From Candidatus Methanophaga sp. GoMg3.2 (GTDB taxonomy: Archaea; Halobacteriota; Syntropharchaeia; Alkanophagales; Methanospirareceae), in NCBI GenBank assembly GCA_013180565.1, contig QBUN01000316.1, forward strand, positions 1 through 7,811: a stretch of DNA of 7,811 bases. The letters run 5' to 3'. Of this stretch, positions 1 through 6,057 are shown in pieces (the first letter of the stretch is position 1; each line of letters begins with the position of its first letter). The notes below the pieces were generated by a model. It ran no database searches. It was not told where the DNA came from and saw nothing but the letters and a program-made list of their open reading frames with translations. Made by a program: the position numbers and the translations under genes.

Positions 1-160
1 AGATGCCGGTGTGTATGTGGGGACTTGATTTTGATAGGTTATTTTTCGGTGGCACATAAGTACTTGATCTTTCGCCGATAGCGAAAAATTGAGCTGATAT
101 TCGCTTTTCATTTTGAGGATTCCGCCGGAAAAACTCACGAGCCAGGCTTTTTGCGACCAC
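1..160. other. No recognisable gene
   Basis: I see no open frame of useful length and no RNA-like or repeat structure in this stretch. All forward frames are interrupted by stops. It may be the decayed 5' half of the transposase relic that follows, but no residue pattern here supports that directly. Confidence 0.4.
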
Positions 161-532
161 CGGGAATATCTGAGCGAGGGAGCAATTGAGCGGATTGAAA
201 AAGAGCTCAGTTAACGTAGATAAAGTCACGATAGTCTTTGACAAAGGAAATAACTCCAAAGCTAGCATGGAACTGCTTGACGACACCCCTTATTATTTCG
301 TTTGATCGCCCAAGCCCTATGACTACAAGCATTTTATGGAAATACCGCTGGAGAAATTCCCGTTGTTCCAATGGAAAATGGAGAAGAAGCTTTGGGTGCG
401 GAAAGGACAGTTGTTGTAACTTACGAGAAGCTTAAATCGTTCGGAAAAATGATTCTGTTCACGAATAATCACGAAAATACCAAAAACTTTATATATGGCC
501 TTTTCCATATGGTCATTTATGGCAATTACTAA
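161..532 (+). pseudogene. IS1634-like (IS4-superfamily) DDE transposase relic
   Basis: This is a broken transposase. Three pieces in different frames line up with the middle of an IS1634-type enzyme. First, 161-214 reads REYLSEGAIERIEKELS. Second, from 195 a frame reads VDKVTIVFDKGNNS, the family's conserved block around a catalytic Asp, then LLDDTPYYFV; a TGA stop at 303-305 follows, and the same frame resumes with KPYDYKHFMEIPLEKFP. Third, after a frameshift near 370, the frame from 371 reads GAERTVVVTYEKL followed directly by KSFGKMILFTNNH. In intact relatives a long helical stretch separates those last two blocks, so an internal deletion is likely. The N-terminal part and the segment with the final catalytic Glu are not found. 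The element cannot make a working transposase. Family assignment is from remembered motif patterns, not a search. Confidence 0.6.
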
Positions 533-774
533 ACCTGAAGCGATAATAACTTTGGATCCAGAAAGTATAGATATTTATGGTAGGCTGCGTAATTGTTAAA
601 GCACACATACTCAAACTTCTCAATGCATTAGAAGCGTAAATGCAGCTCGCAGACAAGTTGCGAAGTGGAAAACAATCCTTGGATGATGAACTAAATCGAC
701 TAAATGGCGGTAAAGGCAAGTCGAAATTCACGCTAAAAATGGCTGAAAAGAAAAAGATCAACGTAAATTTATAG
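519..774 (+). pseudogene. Unrecognised gene fragments, broken by frameshift and stop
   Basis: Two short pieces look like protein-coding sequence but I do not recognise them. A 26-residue frame at 519-599 reads MAITKPEAIITLDPESIDIY and continues five or six residues further. A second frame reads KAHILKLLNALEA, meets a TAA at 637-639, then continues in the same frame from ATG 640 as a 44-residue, Lys-rich segment (MQLADKLRSGKQSLDDELNR onward) to TAG 772-774. The pieces could be one small gene split by a frameshift near 590 and a nonsense change at 637. Alternatively they are the far 3' end of the preceding transposase relic. The 44-residue piece is charged, has no hydrophobic segment, and ends about 50 bases before the glycosyltransferase start. 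No function can be given. Confidence 0.35.
766..774 (+). promoter_or_regulatory. Candidate archaeal TATA box before the GT4 gene
   Basis: AATTTATAG lies about 50 bases before the ATG at 825, in AT-rich sequence just downstream of decayed genes. The intact glycosyltransferase must have a promoter somewhere here because nothing upstream is intact. CATAAAAA near 790 is an alternative. The assignment depends on the host being archaeal. Confidence 0.25.
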
Positions 775-824
775 GGATAAGGCGAAAGGGCATAAAAAGC
801 GAAGCAGAAAAGAACAAAGATAAA

Positions 825-1952
825 ATGAAAATCGCATGCGTATATGACGTAATCTATCCCTATGTGATAGGCGGAACAGAGAAGAGGATCTGGGAGATCT
901 CAAAGCGAATGGCTAAAAAGGGGCATGAAGTGCATTTGTTTGGTATGAAATACTGGGATGGTGAGGATGTAATAATAAAAGAAGGTGTTTATCTGCATGG
1001 CGTTTGTGAACCAAAAGAGTTGTATGTTGATGGAAGAAGATCTATAAATCCTGCAATATATTTTGCAAGTAAACTCCTCACGCCTTTACTAAAAGAAGAT
1101 TATGACATTATAGATTGTCACGGTTTTTCGTATTTCCCTTGTTTTTCTGCAAAGATTTGTTCTGCATTGAAGAGAATACCATTATTAATTACATGGTGTG
1201 AGGTATGGGATGATTACTGGTATGAATATCTGGGTAAAAAAGGCATATTTGGGAAAGTGATTGAGAAAACGACCACGCATTTAACTGATAACATGATTGC
1301 GGTTTCAGAAAGAACGAAGAATGATTTAAAACGGATCGGAGTGAAGAACAGTATCAAAATAATCCCAAATGGGATAGATTTTGAAATGATAGAACAGATA
1401 AAAGCATCAGACGAAGAATCAGATGTCATATTCGCCGGAAGGTTGATCAAGGAGAAGAATGTGGATGTTCTGATTAAGGCGGTAAAGTTGGTTAAGAAAG
1501 AGGTGCCAGAGGTGAAATGTAAGATCATTGGTGAAGGTCCGGAGAAGAGTAAGTTAGAGAAGTTGGCTTATGATTTGGGATTAGAATCTAATATCGAGTT
1601 TACTGGATTTTTAGGTGACTATGACGATGTGATTTCATATATGAAGTCATCTAAGGTACTTATGTTGCCTTCGACCAGAGAGGGTTTTGGAATCGCAGCG
1701 CTGGAGGCAAATGCGTGTGGCTTGCCGGTTATCACAGTAAATCATAAAATGAATGCGGTATGCGATTTTATAGAACACGATAGAAATGGCTTTATATGTG
1801 AACTTTCAGAGAAGGACGCTGCGGATAATATACTCCGGGGGCTGAATGAAGGGGCGGATATGGCGGAGAGCTGTATAGAGACTGCAAGTAGGTATGATTG
1901 GGAAAGGATATTTAATTTAACAGAATCCATCTATGAAGAGACAATTACTTAA
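825..1952 (+). CDS. GT4-family glycosyltransferase (GT-B fold)
   Basis: This is a retaining glycosyltransferase of 375 residues, a normal full length for the family. It transfers a sugar from a nucleotide-sugar donor to a growing glycan at the cytoplasmic face of the membrane. The N-terminal Rossmann-like acceptor domain opens with MKIACVYDV and has the Gly pair (G16-G17, then TEK) seen at the start of GT4 enzymes. IPNGID (179-184) begins the donor domain. It is followed by FAGRLIKEKN (203-212), with the R206 and K211 that contact donor phosphates, by GEGPEK, and by an EX7E motif in EGFGIAALE (E286 and E294). The C-terminal YDWERIFNLTESIY helix is typical. There is no signal peptide or membrane segment. 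No good Shine-Dalgarno precedes the ATG, which is chosen because the family motif begins immediately after it. The specific sugar and acceptor cannot be read from sequence. A related relic of its 3' end lies at 2814-2941. Confidence 0.93.
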   Translation: MKIACVYDVIYPYVIGGTEKRIWEISKRMAKKGHEVHLFGMKYWDGEDVIIKEGVYLHGVCEPKELYVDGRRSINPAIYFASKLLTPLLKEDYDIIDCHGFSYFPCFSAKICSALKRIPLLITWCEVWDDYWYEYLGKKGIFGKVIEKTTTHLTDNMIAVSERTKNDLKRIGVKNSIKIIPNGIDFEMIEQIKASDEESDVIFAGRLIKEKNVDVLIKAVKLVKKEVPEVKCKIIGEGPEKSKLEKLAYDLGLESNIEFTGFLGDYDDVISYMKSSKVLMLPSTREGFGIAALEANACGLPVITVNHKMNAVCDFIEHDRNGFICELSEKDAADNILRGLNEGADMAESCIETASRYDWERIFNLTESIYEETIT

Positions 1953-2007
1953 TTGGGAACGTATTACGATAACTACAAGGCTTTGATTTTAGGGTTGAAA
2001 GAGAAGG
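1953..2007 (+). other. P-loop-like reading-frame fragment
   Basis: Directly after the glycosyltransferase stop, the same frame stays open as YYDNYKALILGLKEKDAGKT and then SFALAFS before TGA at about 2043-2045. DAGKTSFA resembles the end of a Walker A (GK[ST]) loop, although the first glycine is badly spaced for a canonical motif. The next ORF begins in another frame inside this segment, so the two may be halves of one frameshifted gene. This is weak evidence from a short stretch. Confidence 0.25.
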
Positions 2008-2301
2008 ATGCCGGTAAGACTAGTTTTGCACTGGCGTTCAGTTGAGTTAGCGTATATGAGGATGCTGGCGCAGCATGAATATGTGGTCATTATCGGTGTC
2101 AAGCCCGGGCAGATGCTGGTATACGAACCTAAGAAGTACCTGGCTGCGGTTCAACTCGTAACACCAACCTATTCGCAGGAAGAGATCAGAACTGCCAGAA
2201 TTGTGGATTTAATAAAACCATCAAAAGTGGTTAATGTGCCACCGTTCAGGTCAGAGGAGCTATTGCAAGCGTTAAAGGAAAAAATACCGCTGTTATTCTA
2301 A
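2008..2301 (+). CDS. Hypothetical protein, probably the 3' part of a decayed gene
   Basis: The 97-residue product is unrecognised. It has a plausible soluble alpha/beta pattern: a hydrophobic strand YVVIIGV near residues 25-31, a second strand region around YLAAVQLVTP, then RTARIVDLIKPSKVVNV and a terminal helix ELLQALKEKIP. Codon choice and residue composition look like real coding sequence, and it is more GC-rich than the glycosyltransferase before it. The ATG is poorly supported: GAGAAGG abuts it with no spacing, and a P-loop-like fragment lies in another frame just upstream. I therefore think this is the surviving C-terminal end of a frameshifted or truncated gene rather than a native small protein. 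It ends 11 bases before a candidate insertion-sequence end. Confidence 0.4.
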   Translation: MPVRLVLHWRSVELAYMRMLAQHEYVVIIGVKPGQMLVYEPKKYLAAVQLVTPTYSQEEIRTARIVDLIKPSKVVNVPPFRSEELLQALKEKIPLLF

Positions 2302-2312
2302 CTCTTATTTTA

Positions 2313-2360
2313 GGCTCTTTGGTATCTTACGTGGTACTTAAATATAATTAAAGCAAGTAC
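2313..2360 (+). repeat. Candidate left end of an ISL3-type element, with inverted repeat
   Basis: GGCTCTTTGG at 2313-2322 resembles remembered ISL3-family terminal repeats, which tend to begin GGCTCTTT or similar, and it sits at the expected short distance before the transposase reading frame. Inside it, GTACTTAA (2334-2341) and TTAAAGCAAGTAC (2348-2360) form an imperfect inverted repeat around an AT core. No matching right end (AAAGAGCC) appears between 2788 and 3053, so the pair cannot be completed and the boundary is tentative. Confidence 0.35.
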
Positions 2361-2788
2361 AGTTAAGGGTACACGCTGCCATAAATGTGGCAGAAAGATT
2401 ACCAAACCACATGGCCACGACCAGGAGATTACGCTACGCCATTTGTCTATTTTTGGGCAGGAAGGAATACATTCGTATTCGTCCTGCAAGATACCAGTGT
2501 ACTCATTGCAATGGCAATCCGACTACGACACAGAAATTGCAGTGCTACGAGCCGAGAAGCCCGCACACGACAGCGTATGAAGTGAACGTACTGCGTGAAT
2601 TAGTGAAGAGCACGGTAAAGGCGTTTTTGGCGAGCATTCCCAAACGACTGAAGAAAACGATTTTGGCAGTGTGTTCAGACCTGTACGAAGGGTATATCAA
2701 CGCGGCGAAAGAGGTTTTTGGCGCGAACGTCATAATCGTAGTTGACTGTTTTTACATTGCTAAACTGTATAGAAATGGCAAAGTTTAG
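2338..2788 (+). pseudogene. ISL3-family transposase relic, frameshifted and internally deleted
   Basis: The reading frame around 2371-2463 gives TRCHKCGRKITKPHGH then EITLRHLSIFGQE. After a one-base slip near 2461-2467 the neighbouring frame gives YIRIRPARYQCTHC. Together these make the N-terminal CxxC...CxxC zinc finger of ISL3 transposases. The second frame continues through the helix-turn-helix part (RSPHTTAYEVNVLRELVKST) and jumps straight to KAFLASIPKRLKKTILAVCS, then DLYEGYINAAKEVFG and IIVVDCFYIAKLYR, which is the DDE-domain region. In intact relatives roughly a hundred residues, including the first catalytic Asp, separate LRELVKST from KAFL. A deletion at about 2608-2623 has removed them. 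The usual DRFHVAK is DCFYIAK here. The sequence stops at TAG 2786-2788, so the C-terminal domain and last catalytic Glu are also missing. The protein is certainly inactive. Confidence 0.82.
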
Positions 2789-2813
2789 AAACCGGTTAGT
2801 TCTCATTTACTGG

Positions 2814-2941
2814 GATGTGGACGATAAAGTGGTTTATGAGATACTATAGAGAATGTGTTGAGAATGCGAGGGGGGTACGATTGGGATAATACAGTTAATT
2901 TGACTGAATCTTTTTATTTAGACACAATTCAACTGAGGTAG
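2814..2941 (+). pseudogene. Eroded 3' end of a second GT4 glycosyltransferase
   Basis: From about 2840 one frame reads DTIENVLRMRGGYDW, then DNTVNLTESFYLDTIQLR and TAG at 2939-2941. This parallels the C-terminus of the intact glycosyltransferase upstream, ADNILRG...YDWERIFNLTESIYEETI. In the YDW-to-TI segment 11 of 18 residues are identical by hand alignment. The relic lacks about 18 residues between the NVLR and YDW blocks. In the adjacent frame just before it, DVDDKVVYE may be the preceding part of the same tail. No catalytic domain survives. It probably belonged to a paralogous gene lost when the neighbouring insertion element inserted and decayed. Confidence 0.6.
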
Positions 2942-3053
2942 ATAAAATATGTGTCAAATTGCAAGCTTGCCACAAAGTAAACTATCGAGGCACAGGATTA
3001 TTGAAAGCGGCGGATAATATAAACGAAGAAATAAAAGAGAAATAGGGAATGGA
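2942..3053. other. Gap before galU with short possible coding relic
   Basis: This gap lies between the glycosyltransferase relic and galU. One frame at 2992-3045 reads GTGLLKAADNINEEIKEK and then TAG, which faintly resembles the ADNILRGLNE part of the GT4 C-terminus. A 10-base perfect palindrome GCAAGCTTGC sits at 2961-2970. The candidate galU TATA box lies at the right side. Nothing else is supported. Confidence 0.3.
3014..3023 (+). promoter_or_regulatory. Candidate TATA box for the galU operon
   Basis: ATAATATAAA lies about 31 bases before the ATG at 3054. An archaeal initiation site would fall roughly 25 bases downstream, near 3044, giving a short leader. All genes from 3054 onward run closely packed on the same strand, so a promoter in this otherwise gene-free gap is expected. 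The same bases also read as part of a possible coding relic, so the match may be accidental. Confidence 0.3.
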
Positions 3054-3905
3054 ATGATAAGAAAAGCGGTGATACCTGCGGCAGGATTGGGGACGAGATT
3101 TTTGCCGGCAACGAAAGCACAGCCAAAGGAAATGCTGCCGGTTGTTGATAAGCCAGTTATACAATACGTTGTGGAAGAAGCGATTTCTTCTGGAATAAAA
3201 GACATTCTTATTATAACGGGGAAGGGGAAAAGGGCAATAGAAGACCATTTCGGGAAGAGTGAAATAGAAAACGAGTTTTTAGAAGAGATAGATGAAATGA
3301 TGGATTCTGTAAACCTTCTTTACACAAGACAGAAAGAGCCACGAGGATTGGGGGATGCGGTTTATCATGCAAAAAGTTTCGTAGGAGAAGATGCTTTTGC
3401 TCTGCTTTTGGGTGATACTATAACCATTCCAGGATGTACAAAGGAACTAATCAATAAATATGAGGAATTCAAGACGTCTATTATTGCCGTTGAGGAAGTG
3501 CCGAAAGAGAAAATAAGCAGTTACGGGATAATAAAGGGAAAAGAGGTAGAAAGGGATATTCACCTCATTGAAGATTTGGTGGAGAAACCCTCTTCAGAAA
3601 AAGCGCCATCAAACTTAGGGATTTTGGGTAGATACATCTTGACGCCAGCGATATTTGGTGCAATCGCGCGAACTCCGCCGGGAAAAGGGAACGAGATTCA
3701 ACTTACGGACGCACTACGCCTCGTAAGAGAAAAGATATACGCATACGTTTACAGGGGAAGAAGACACGACATAGGAAACAAAATTGACTGGATAAAGTCG
3801 AATATTGAACTTTCTTTAGCTGATGAGAGGTTTAGCGATGCAGTTGAAAATTTCTTGGATTCAATGATGGAAGATAAAAAAGAAGATGAAGAAGGAAGAG
3901 ATTGA
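3054..3905 (+). CDS. galU: UTP-glucose-1-phosphate uridylyltransferase
   Basis: GalU converts UTP and glucose 1-phosphate into UDP-glucose and pyrophosphate in the cytoplasm. The 283-residue length matches the bacterial-type GalU family also found in archaea. The nucleotide-binding signature AAGLGTRFLPATKAQPKEML occupies residues 9-28, with R15 and K25 at the phosphate-contacting positions. RQKEPRGLGDAV (92-103) is the uridine-binding region. D121 in LLLGDTI is the expected metal ligand, and VEKP (176-179), GNEIQLTDAL (212-221) and RRHDIGNK (236-243) complete the family pattern. The C-terminus is a short acidic and lysine-rich tail. The ATG is fixed by the family's N-terminal MxRKAVIPAAG pattern, with only a weak GGGA upstream. 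It is the first gene of the packed run and overlaps the next by 20 bases. A glucose-1-phosphate thymidylyltransferase is less likely because the GalU-specific motifs fit throughout. Confidence 0.95.
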   Translation: MIRKAVIPAAGLGTRFLPATKAQPKEMLPVVDKPVIQYVVEEAISSGIKDILIITGKGKRAIEDHFGKSEIENEFLEEIDEMMDSVNLLYTRQKEPRGLGDAVYHAKSFVGEDAFALLLGDTITIPGCTKELINKYEEFKTSIIAVEEVPKEKISSYGIIKGKEVERDIHLIEDLVEKPSSEKAPSNLGILGRYILTPAIFGAIARTPPGKGNEIQLTDALRLVREKIYAYVYRGRRHDIGNKIDWIKSNIELSLADERFSDAVENFLDSMMEDKKEDEEGRD

Positions 3906-4899
3906 AGAAATAATAAGAACTCTTGGAGACATAAGCAAAAACATTGAAGACAAGAATGTTTTAGTTACTGGAGGAGCGGGCTTTTTGGGCTCTTGGATTT
4001 GCGAAGTCCTTGTTGAGCAGCAAGCGAGAGTGATTTGCCTGGATAATCTTGTCAGTGGATTGAAATCAAATATATCCCCTTTGGTGGACAAAGACAATTT
4101 TAAGTTCATCCTGCACGATATAACACAGCCAATTCTTTTTGACGTTCAAATAGACGTAGTGATGCACTTAGCGAGCAGAGCATCTCCTTTTGAGTTTGAA
4201 AAGTATCCAATTCAAATTTTAAAAGCGAATACGCTGGGAATATGGGTTGCTTTGGGGATAGCGAAGAAACATAATGCTAAGTTCCTATACACTTCCACCT
4301 CTGAGATCTACGGTGATGCAAAGGAAATCCCGACAACTGAGGCGTACAGAGGGAATGTGAATCCCATCGGACCGAGAAGTTGTTATGATGAGGCAAAGCG
4401 ATGTGGTGAATCTTATGTGATTGCGTATATGATGCAGCATGGTTTGGATACAAGAATAGCACGAATTTTCAATACTTACGGACCGAGGATGAGAGCGGAA
4501 GGCGTTTACGGTAGAGTTATTCCACGATTTATTGAGCAAGCATTGAGCAATAAACCCTTTACTATTTTTGGTGCTGGAAGACAAACAAGAAGTTTTTGTT
4601 ATGTCTCAGACCAGGTAGAGGGTTTGCTGACACTTGCCCTTTCTGAAGGAGCAAAAGGGGAGGTAGTAAATATAGGCGGCAATAAAGAAATAACCATTTT
4701 GGAACTTGCAAAATTGATACGGGAATTAACTAACTCCTCTTCAGAAATAGAATTTAATCCTTTACCCAAAGACGATCCCAGAAGGAGGAAGCCAGACATA
4801 ACAAAATCAAAAAAGCTTTTAAATTGGGAGCCCAAAGTAGAGCTTAAGGAAGGATTGTCAAAGATGATAAAATGGTTTAAGGAAAAAGAAGGGGGATAA
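3886..4899 (+). CDS. UDP-glucuronate decarboxylase-like SDR (UDP-xylose synthase type)
   Basis: This 337-residue extended short-chain dehydrogenase/reductase most resembles UDP-glucuronate decarboxylase (UXS), which oxidises C4 of UDP-glucuronate with bound NAD, decarboxylates it and reduces the intermediate to UDP-xylose. The NAD-binding GGAGFLGS is at 29-36, after a charged extension of about 22 residues. HLASRASP (94-101), the active-site TSTSEIYGD (136-144; T138, E140), and NVNPIGPRSCYDEAKR (157-172; catalytic Y167 and K171) follow. Further on are RIFNTYGPRM, GRQTRSF with R235, and a C-terminal PLPKDDPRRRKPDI. The SCYDEAKR, NPIG and DDPxxRxPDI combination is characteristic of UXS rather than GalE or RmlB. 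The start overlaps the end of galU by 20 bases, implying translational coupling. The required UDP-glucose dehydrogenase is not in this window. A related epimerase or dehydratase role remains possible. Confidence 0.82.
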   Translation: MKKEEIEEIIRTLGDISKNIEDKNVLVTGGAGFLGSWICEVLVEQQARVICLDNLVSGLKSNISPLVDKDNFKFILHDITQPILFDVQIDVVMHLASRASPFEFEKYPIQILKANTLGIWVALGIAKKHNAKFLYTSTSEIYGDAKEIPTTEAYRGNVNPIGPRSCYDEAKRCGESYVIAYMMQHGLDTRIARIFNTYGPRMRAEGVYGRVIPRFIEQALSNKPFTIFGAGRQTRSFCYVSDQVEGLLTLALSEGAKGEVVNIGGNKEITILELAKLIRELTNSSSEIEFNPLPKDDPRRRKPDITKSKKLLNWEPKVELKEGLSKMIKWFKEKEGG

Positions 4900-4902
4900 T
4901 AA

Positions 4903-6021
4903 ATGAAGATATTGGTAACAGGCGGAGCAGGATTTATCGGAAGCCATTTGGTGGATGCTCTGGTAGAGAAGGGGCATGAGGTACTTATATACGACAATTT
5001 CGAACCGCAAGTGCATAAGACAGAACCCGAATATCTGAACAGAAATGCAGAATTGATCAGAGCAGATGTGCGCGATAAGAATACGCTGAAGAATGCGGTA
5101 ATGGACACAGAGATAATATTCCATCAAGCAGCGATGGTTGGTGTTGGTCAGAGCATGTATCAAGTGGAGAAATACGTGGACGTGAACACGTTTGCAACGG
5201 CAAAACTGCTTGACATCCTTGCAAACGAAGAACACAGCGTTAAAAAGCTTATTGTCGCATCGTCAATGAGCATTTATGGCGAAGGTGCATATCAGTGCGA
5301 TGGCTGCGGTATGGTATATCCGGCACTGCGTTTAGAGGAACAGTTAATGAACAGACAATGGGAGATGACCTGCCCAAACTGCGGTAAAGTCGTAAAGCCA
5401 ATGCCAACAGATGAAGCAAAACCACTGCAACCTACTTCTATCTATGCCGTCACAAAGAAAGACCAGGAAGAGATGTGCCTTGCAGTTGGTAGAGCATACG
5501 GTATTCCTACTGTTGCACTTCGTTATTTTAATGTCTATGGGTCAAGACAATCATTAAACAATCCTTATACCGGTGTGTGTGCGATTTTTTCATCAAGGAT
5601 AAAGAATAAAAATACACCGTTGATTTTTGAGGATGGGTTGCAGTCACGTGATTTTGTAAGTGTTCATGACATTGTAGAGGCGAATATTTTGGCGATGGCA
5701 AGTCAGAATGCGGATTATGAAGTTTTTAATGTAGGAACAGGAAACACTATAAGTATTCTGGAGATTGCACAGACGCTTGTAAAATTGTACAATGAGAATT
5801 TGAATCCTGAGGTAACAAATAAATATAGAGCAGGAGATATAAGACACTGCTTTGCTGACATTGCAAAGATAAAGGATAGATTGGGATACAAGCCAAAAGT
5901 AGATTTCGAACCTGGGATGAAGGAACTTGTTGAGTGGGGAGAGAAAGAAGAGGCGGTGGATAAGTTTGAGGTTGCGCATGAAGAACTATTGAGGAGGGGG
6001 TTGGTGGAAGATGCACTCTGA
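4903..6021 (+). CDS. NAD-dependent sugar epimerase with Cys4 insert, dTDP-L-rhamnose 4-epimerase-like
   Basis: This 372-residue extended SDR acts on a nucleotide sugar. GGAGFIGS at 7-14 binds NAD, the active site has SSMSIYG (120-126) and YAVTK (Y181, K185), and ALRYFNVYGSRQ plus VFNVGTG follow the GalE-like pattern. Between the SSM strand and the catalytic Tyr lies an extra segment with two CxxC pairs, C132/C135 in CDGCG and C157/C160 in CPNCG, that should bind zinc. From memory this insert, together with NPYTGV and GDIRHC, matches the WbiB-type dTDP-L-rhamnose 4-epimerases, which make dTDP-6-deoxy-L-talose. No rhamnose pathway genes are seen here, so the substrate is uncertain. The C-terminus extends into a charged helix ending EELLRRGLVEDAL. 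The start is well supported: GGGGG at 4891-4895 lies seven bases before ATG. The preceding gene ends in tandem TAA codons, the second of which fills the three-base gap. Confidence 0.85.
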   Translation: MKILVTGGAGFIGSHLVDALVEKGHEVLIYDNFEPQVHKTEPEYLNRNAELIRADVRDKNTLKNAVMDTEIIFHQAAMVGVGQSMYQVEKYVDVNTFATAKLLDILANEEHSVKKLIVASSMSIYGEGAYQCDGCGMVYPALRLEEQLMNRQWEMTCPNCGKVVKPMPTDEAKPLQPTSIYAVTKKDQEEMCLAVGRAYGIPTVALRYFNVYGSRQSLNNPYTGVCAIFSSRIKNKNTPLIFEDGLQSRDFVSVHDIVEANILAMASQNADYEVFNVGTGNTISILEIAQTLVKLYNENLNPEVTNKYRAGDIRHCFADIAKIKDRLGYKPKVDFEPGMKELVEWGEKEEAVDKFEVAHEELLRRGLVEDAL

Positions 6022-6041
6022 GGATAAAAAAACAATTTAAT

Positions 6042-6048
6042 GTGAGGG
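6042..6048 (+). promoter_or_regulatory. Ribosome binding site that supports a GTG start
   Basis: GTGAGGG lies nine bases before the GTG at 6058. No in-frame ATG upstream avoids a stop (an ATG at 6040 is followed at once by TGA), so this site decides the methyltransferase start. Confidence 0.6.
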
Positions 6049-6057
6049 AACAAAAAA

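Noticed and set aside
488..496. TTTATATAT as an archaeal promoter
   Set aside because: It is a good TATA-like string, but lies within the transposase relic and would drive only a 26-residue broken frame.
2961..2970. Palindrome GCAAGCTTGC as an operator or terminator
   Set aside because: It is only ten bases, has no loop or U-tract and no second copy in the window; chance is a sufficient explanation.
4599..5108. 169-residue open frame on the minus strand
   Set aside because: It lies antisense across the junction of two well-supported SDR genes, has a Ser/Phe-rich composition typical of reverse-strand reading, and matches no family I know.
4858..5235. 125-residue minus-strand open frame rich in Cys, His and Phe
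   Set aside because: It is antisense to the N-terminal half of the Cys4 epimerase, and its composition is what reverse reading of that gene gives.
5644..6053. Three overlapping minus-strand frames of about 90-112 residues
   Set aside because: All are shadows of the 3' end of the epimerase; they overlap one another and none has a ribosome binding site or recognisable motif.
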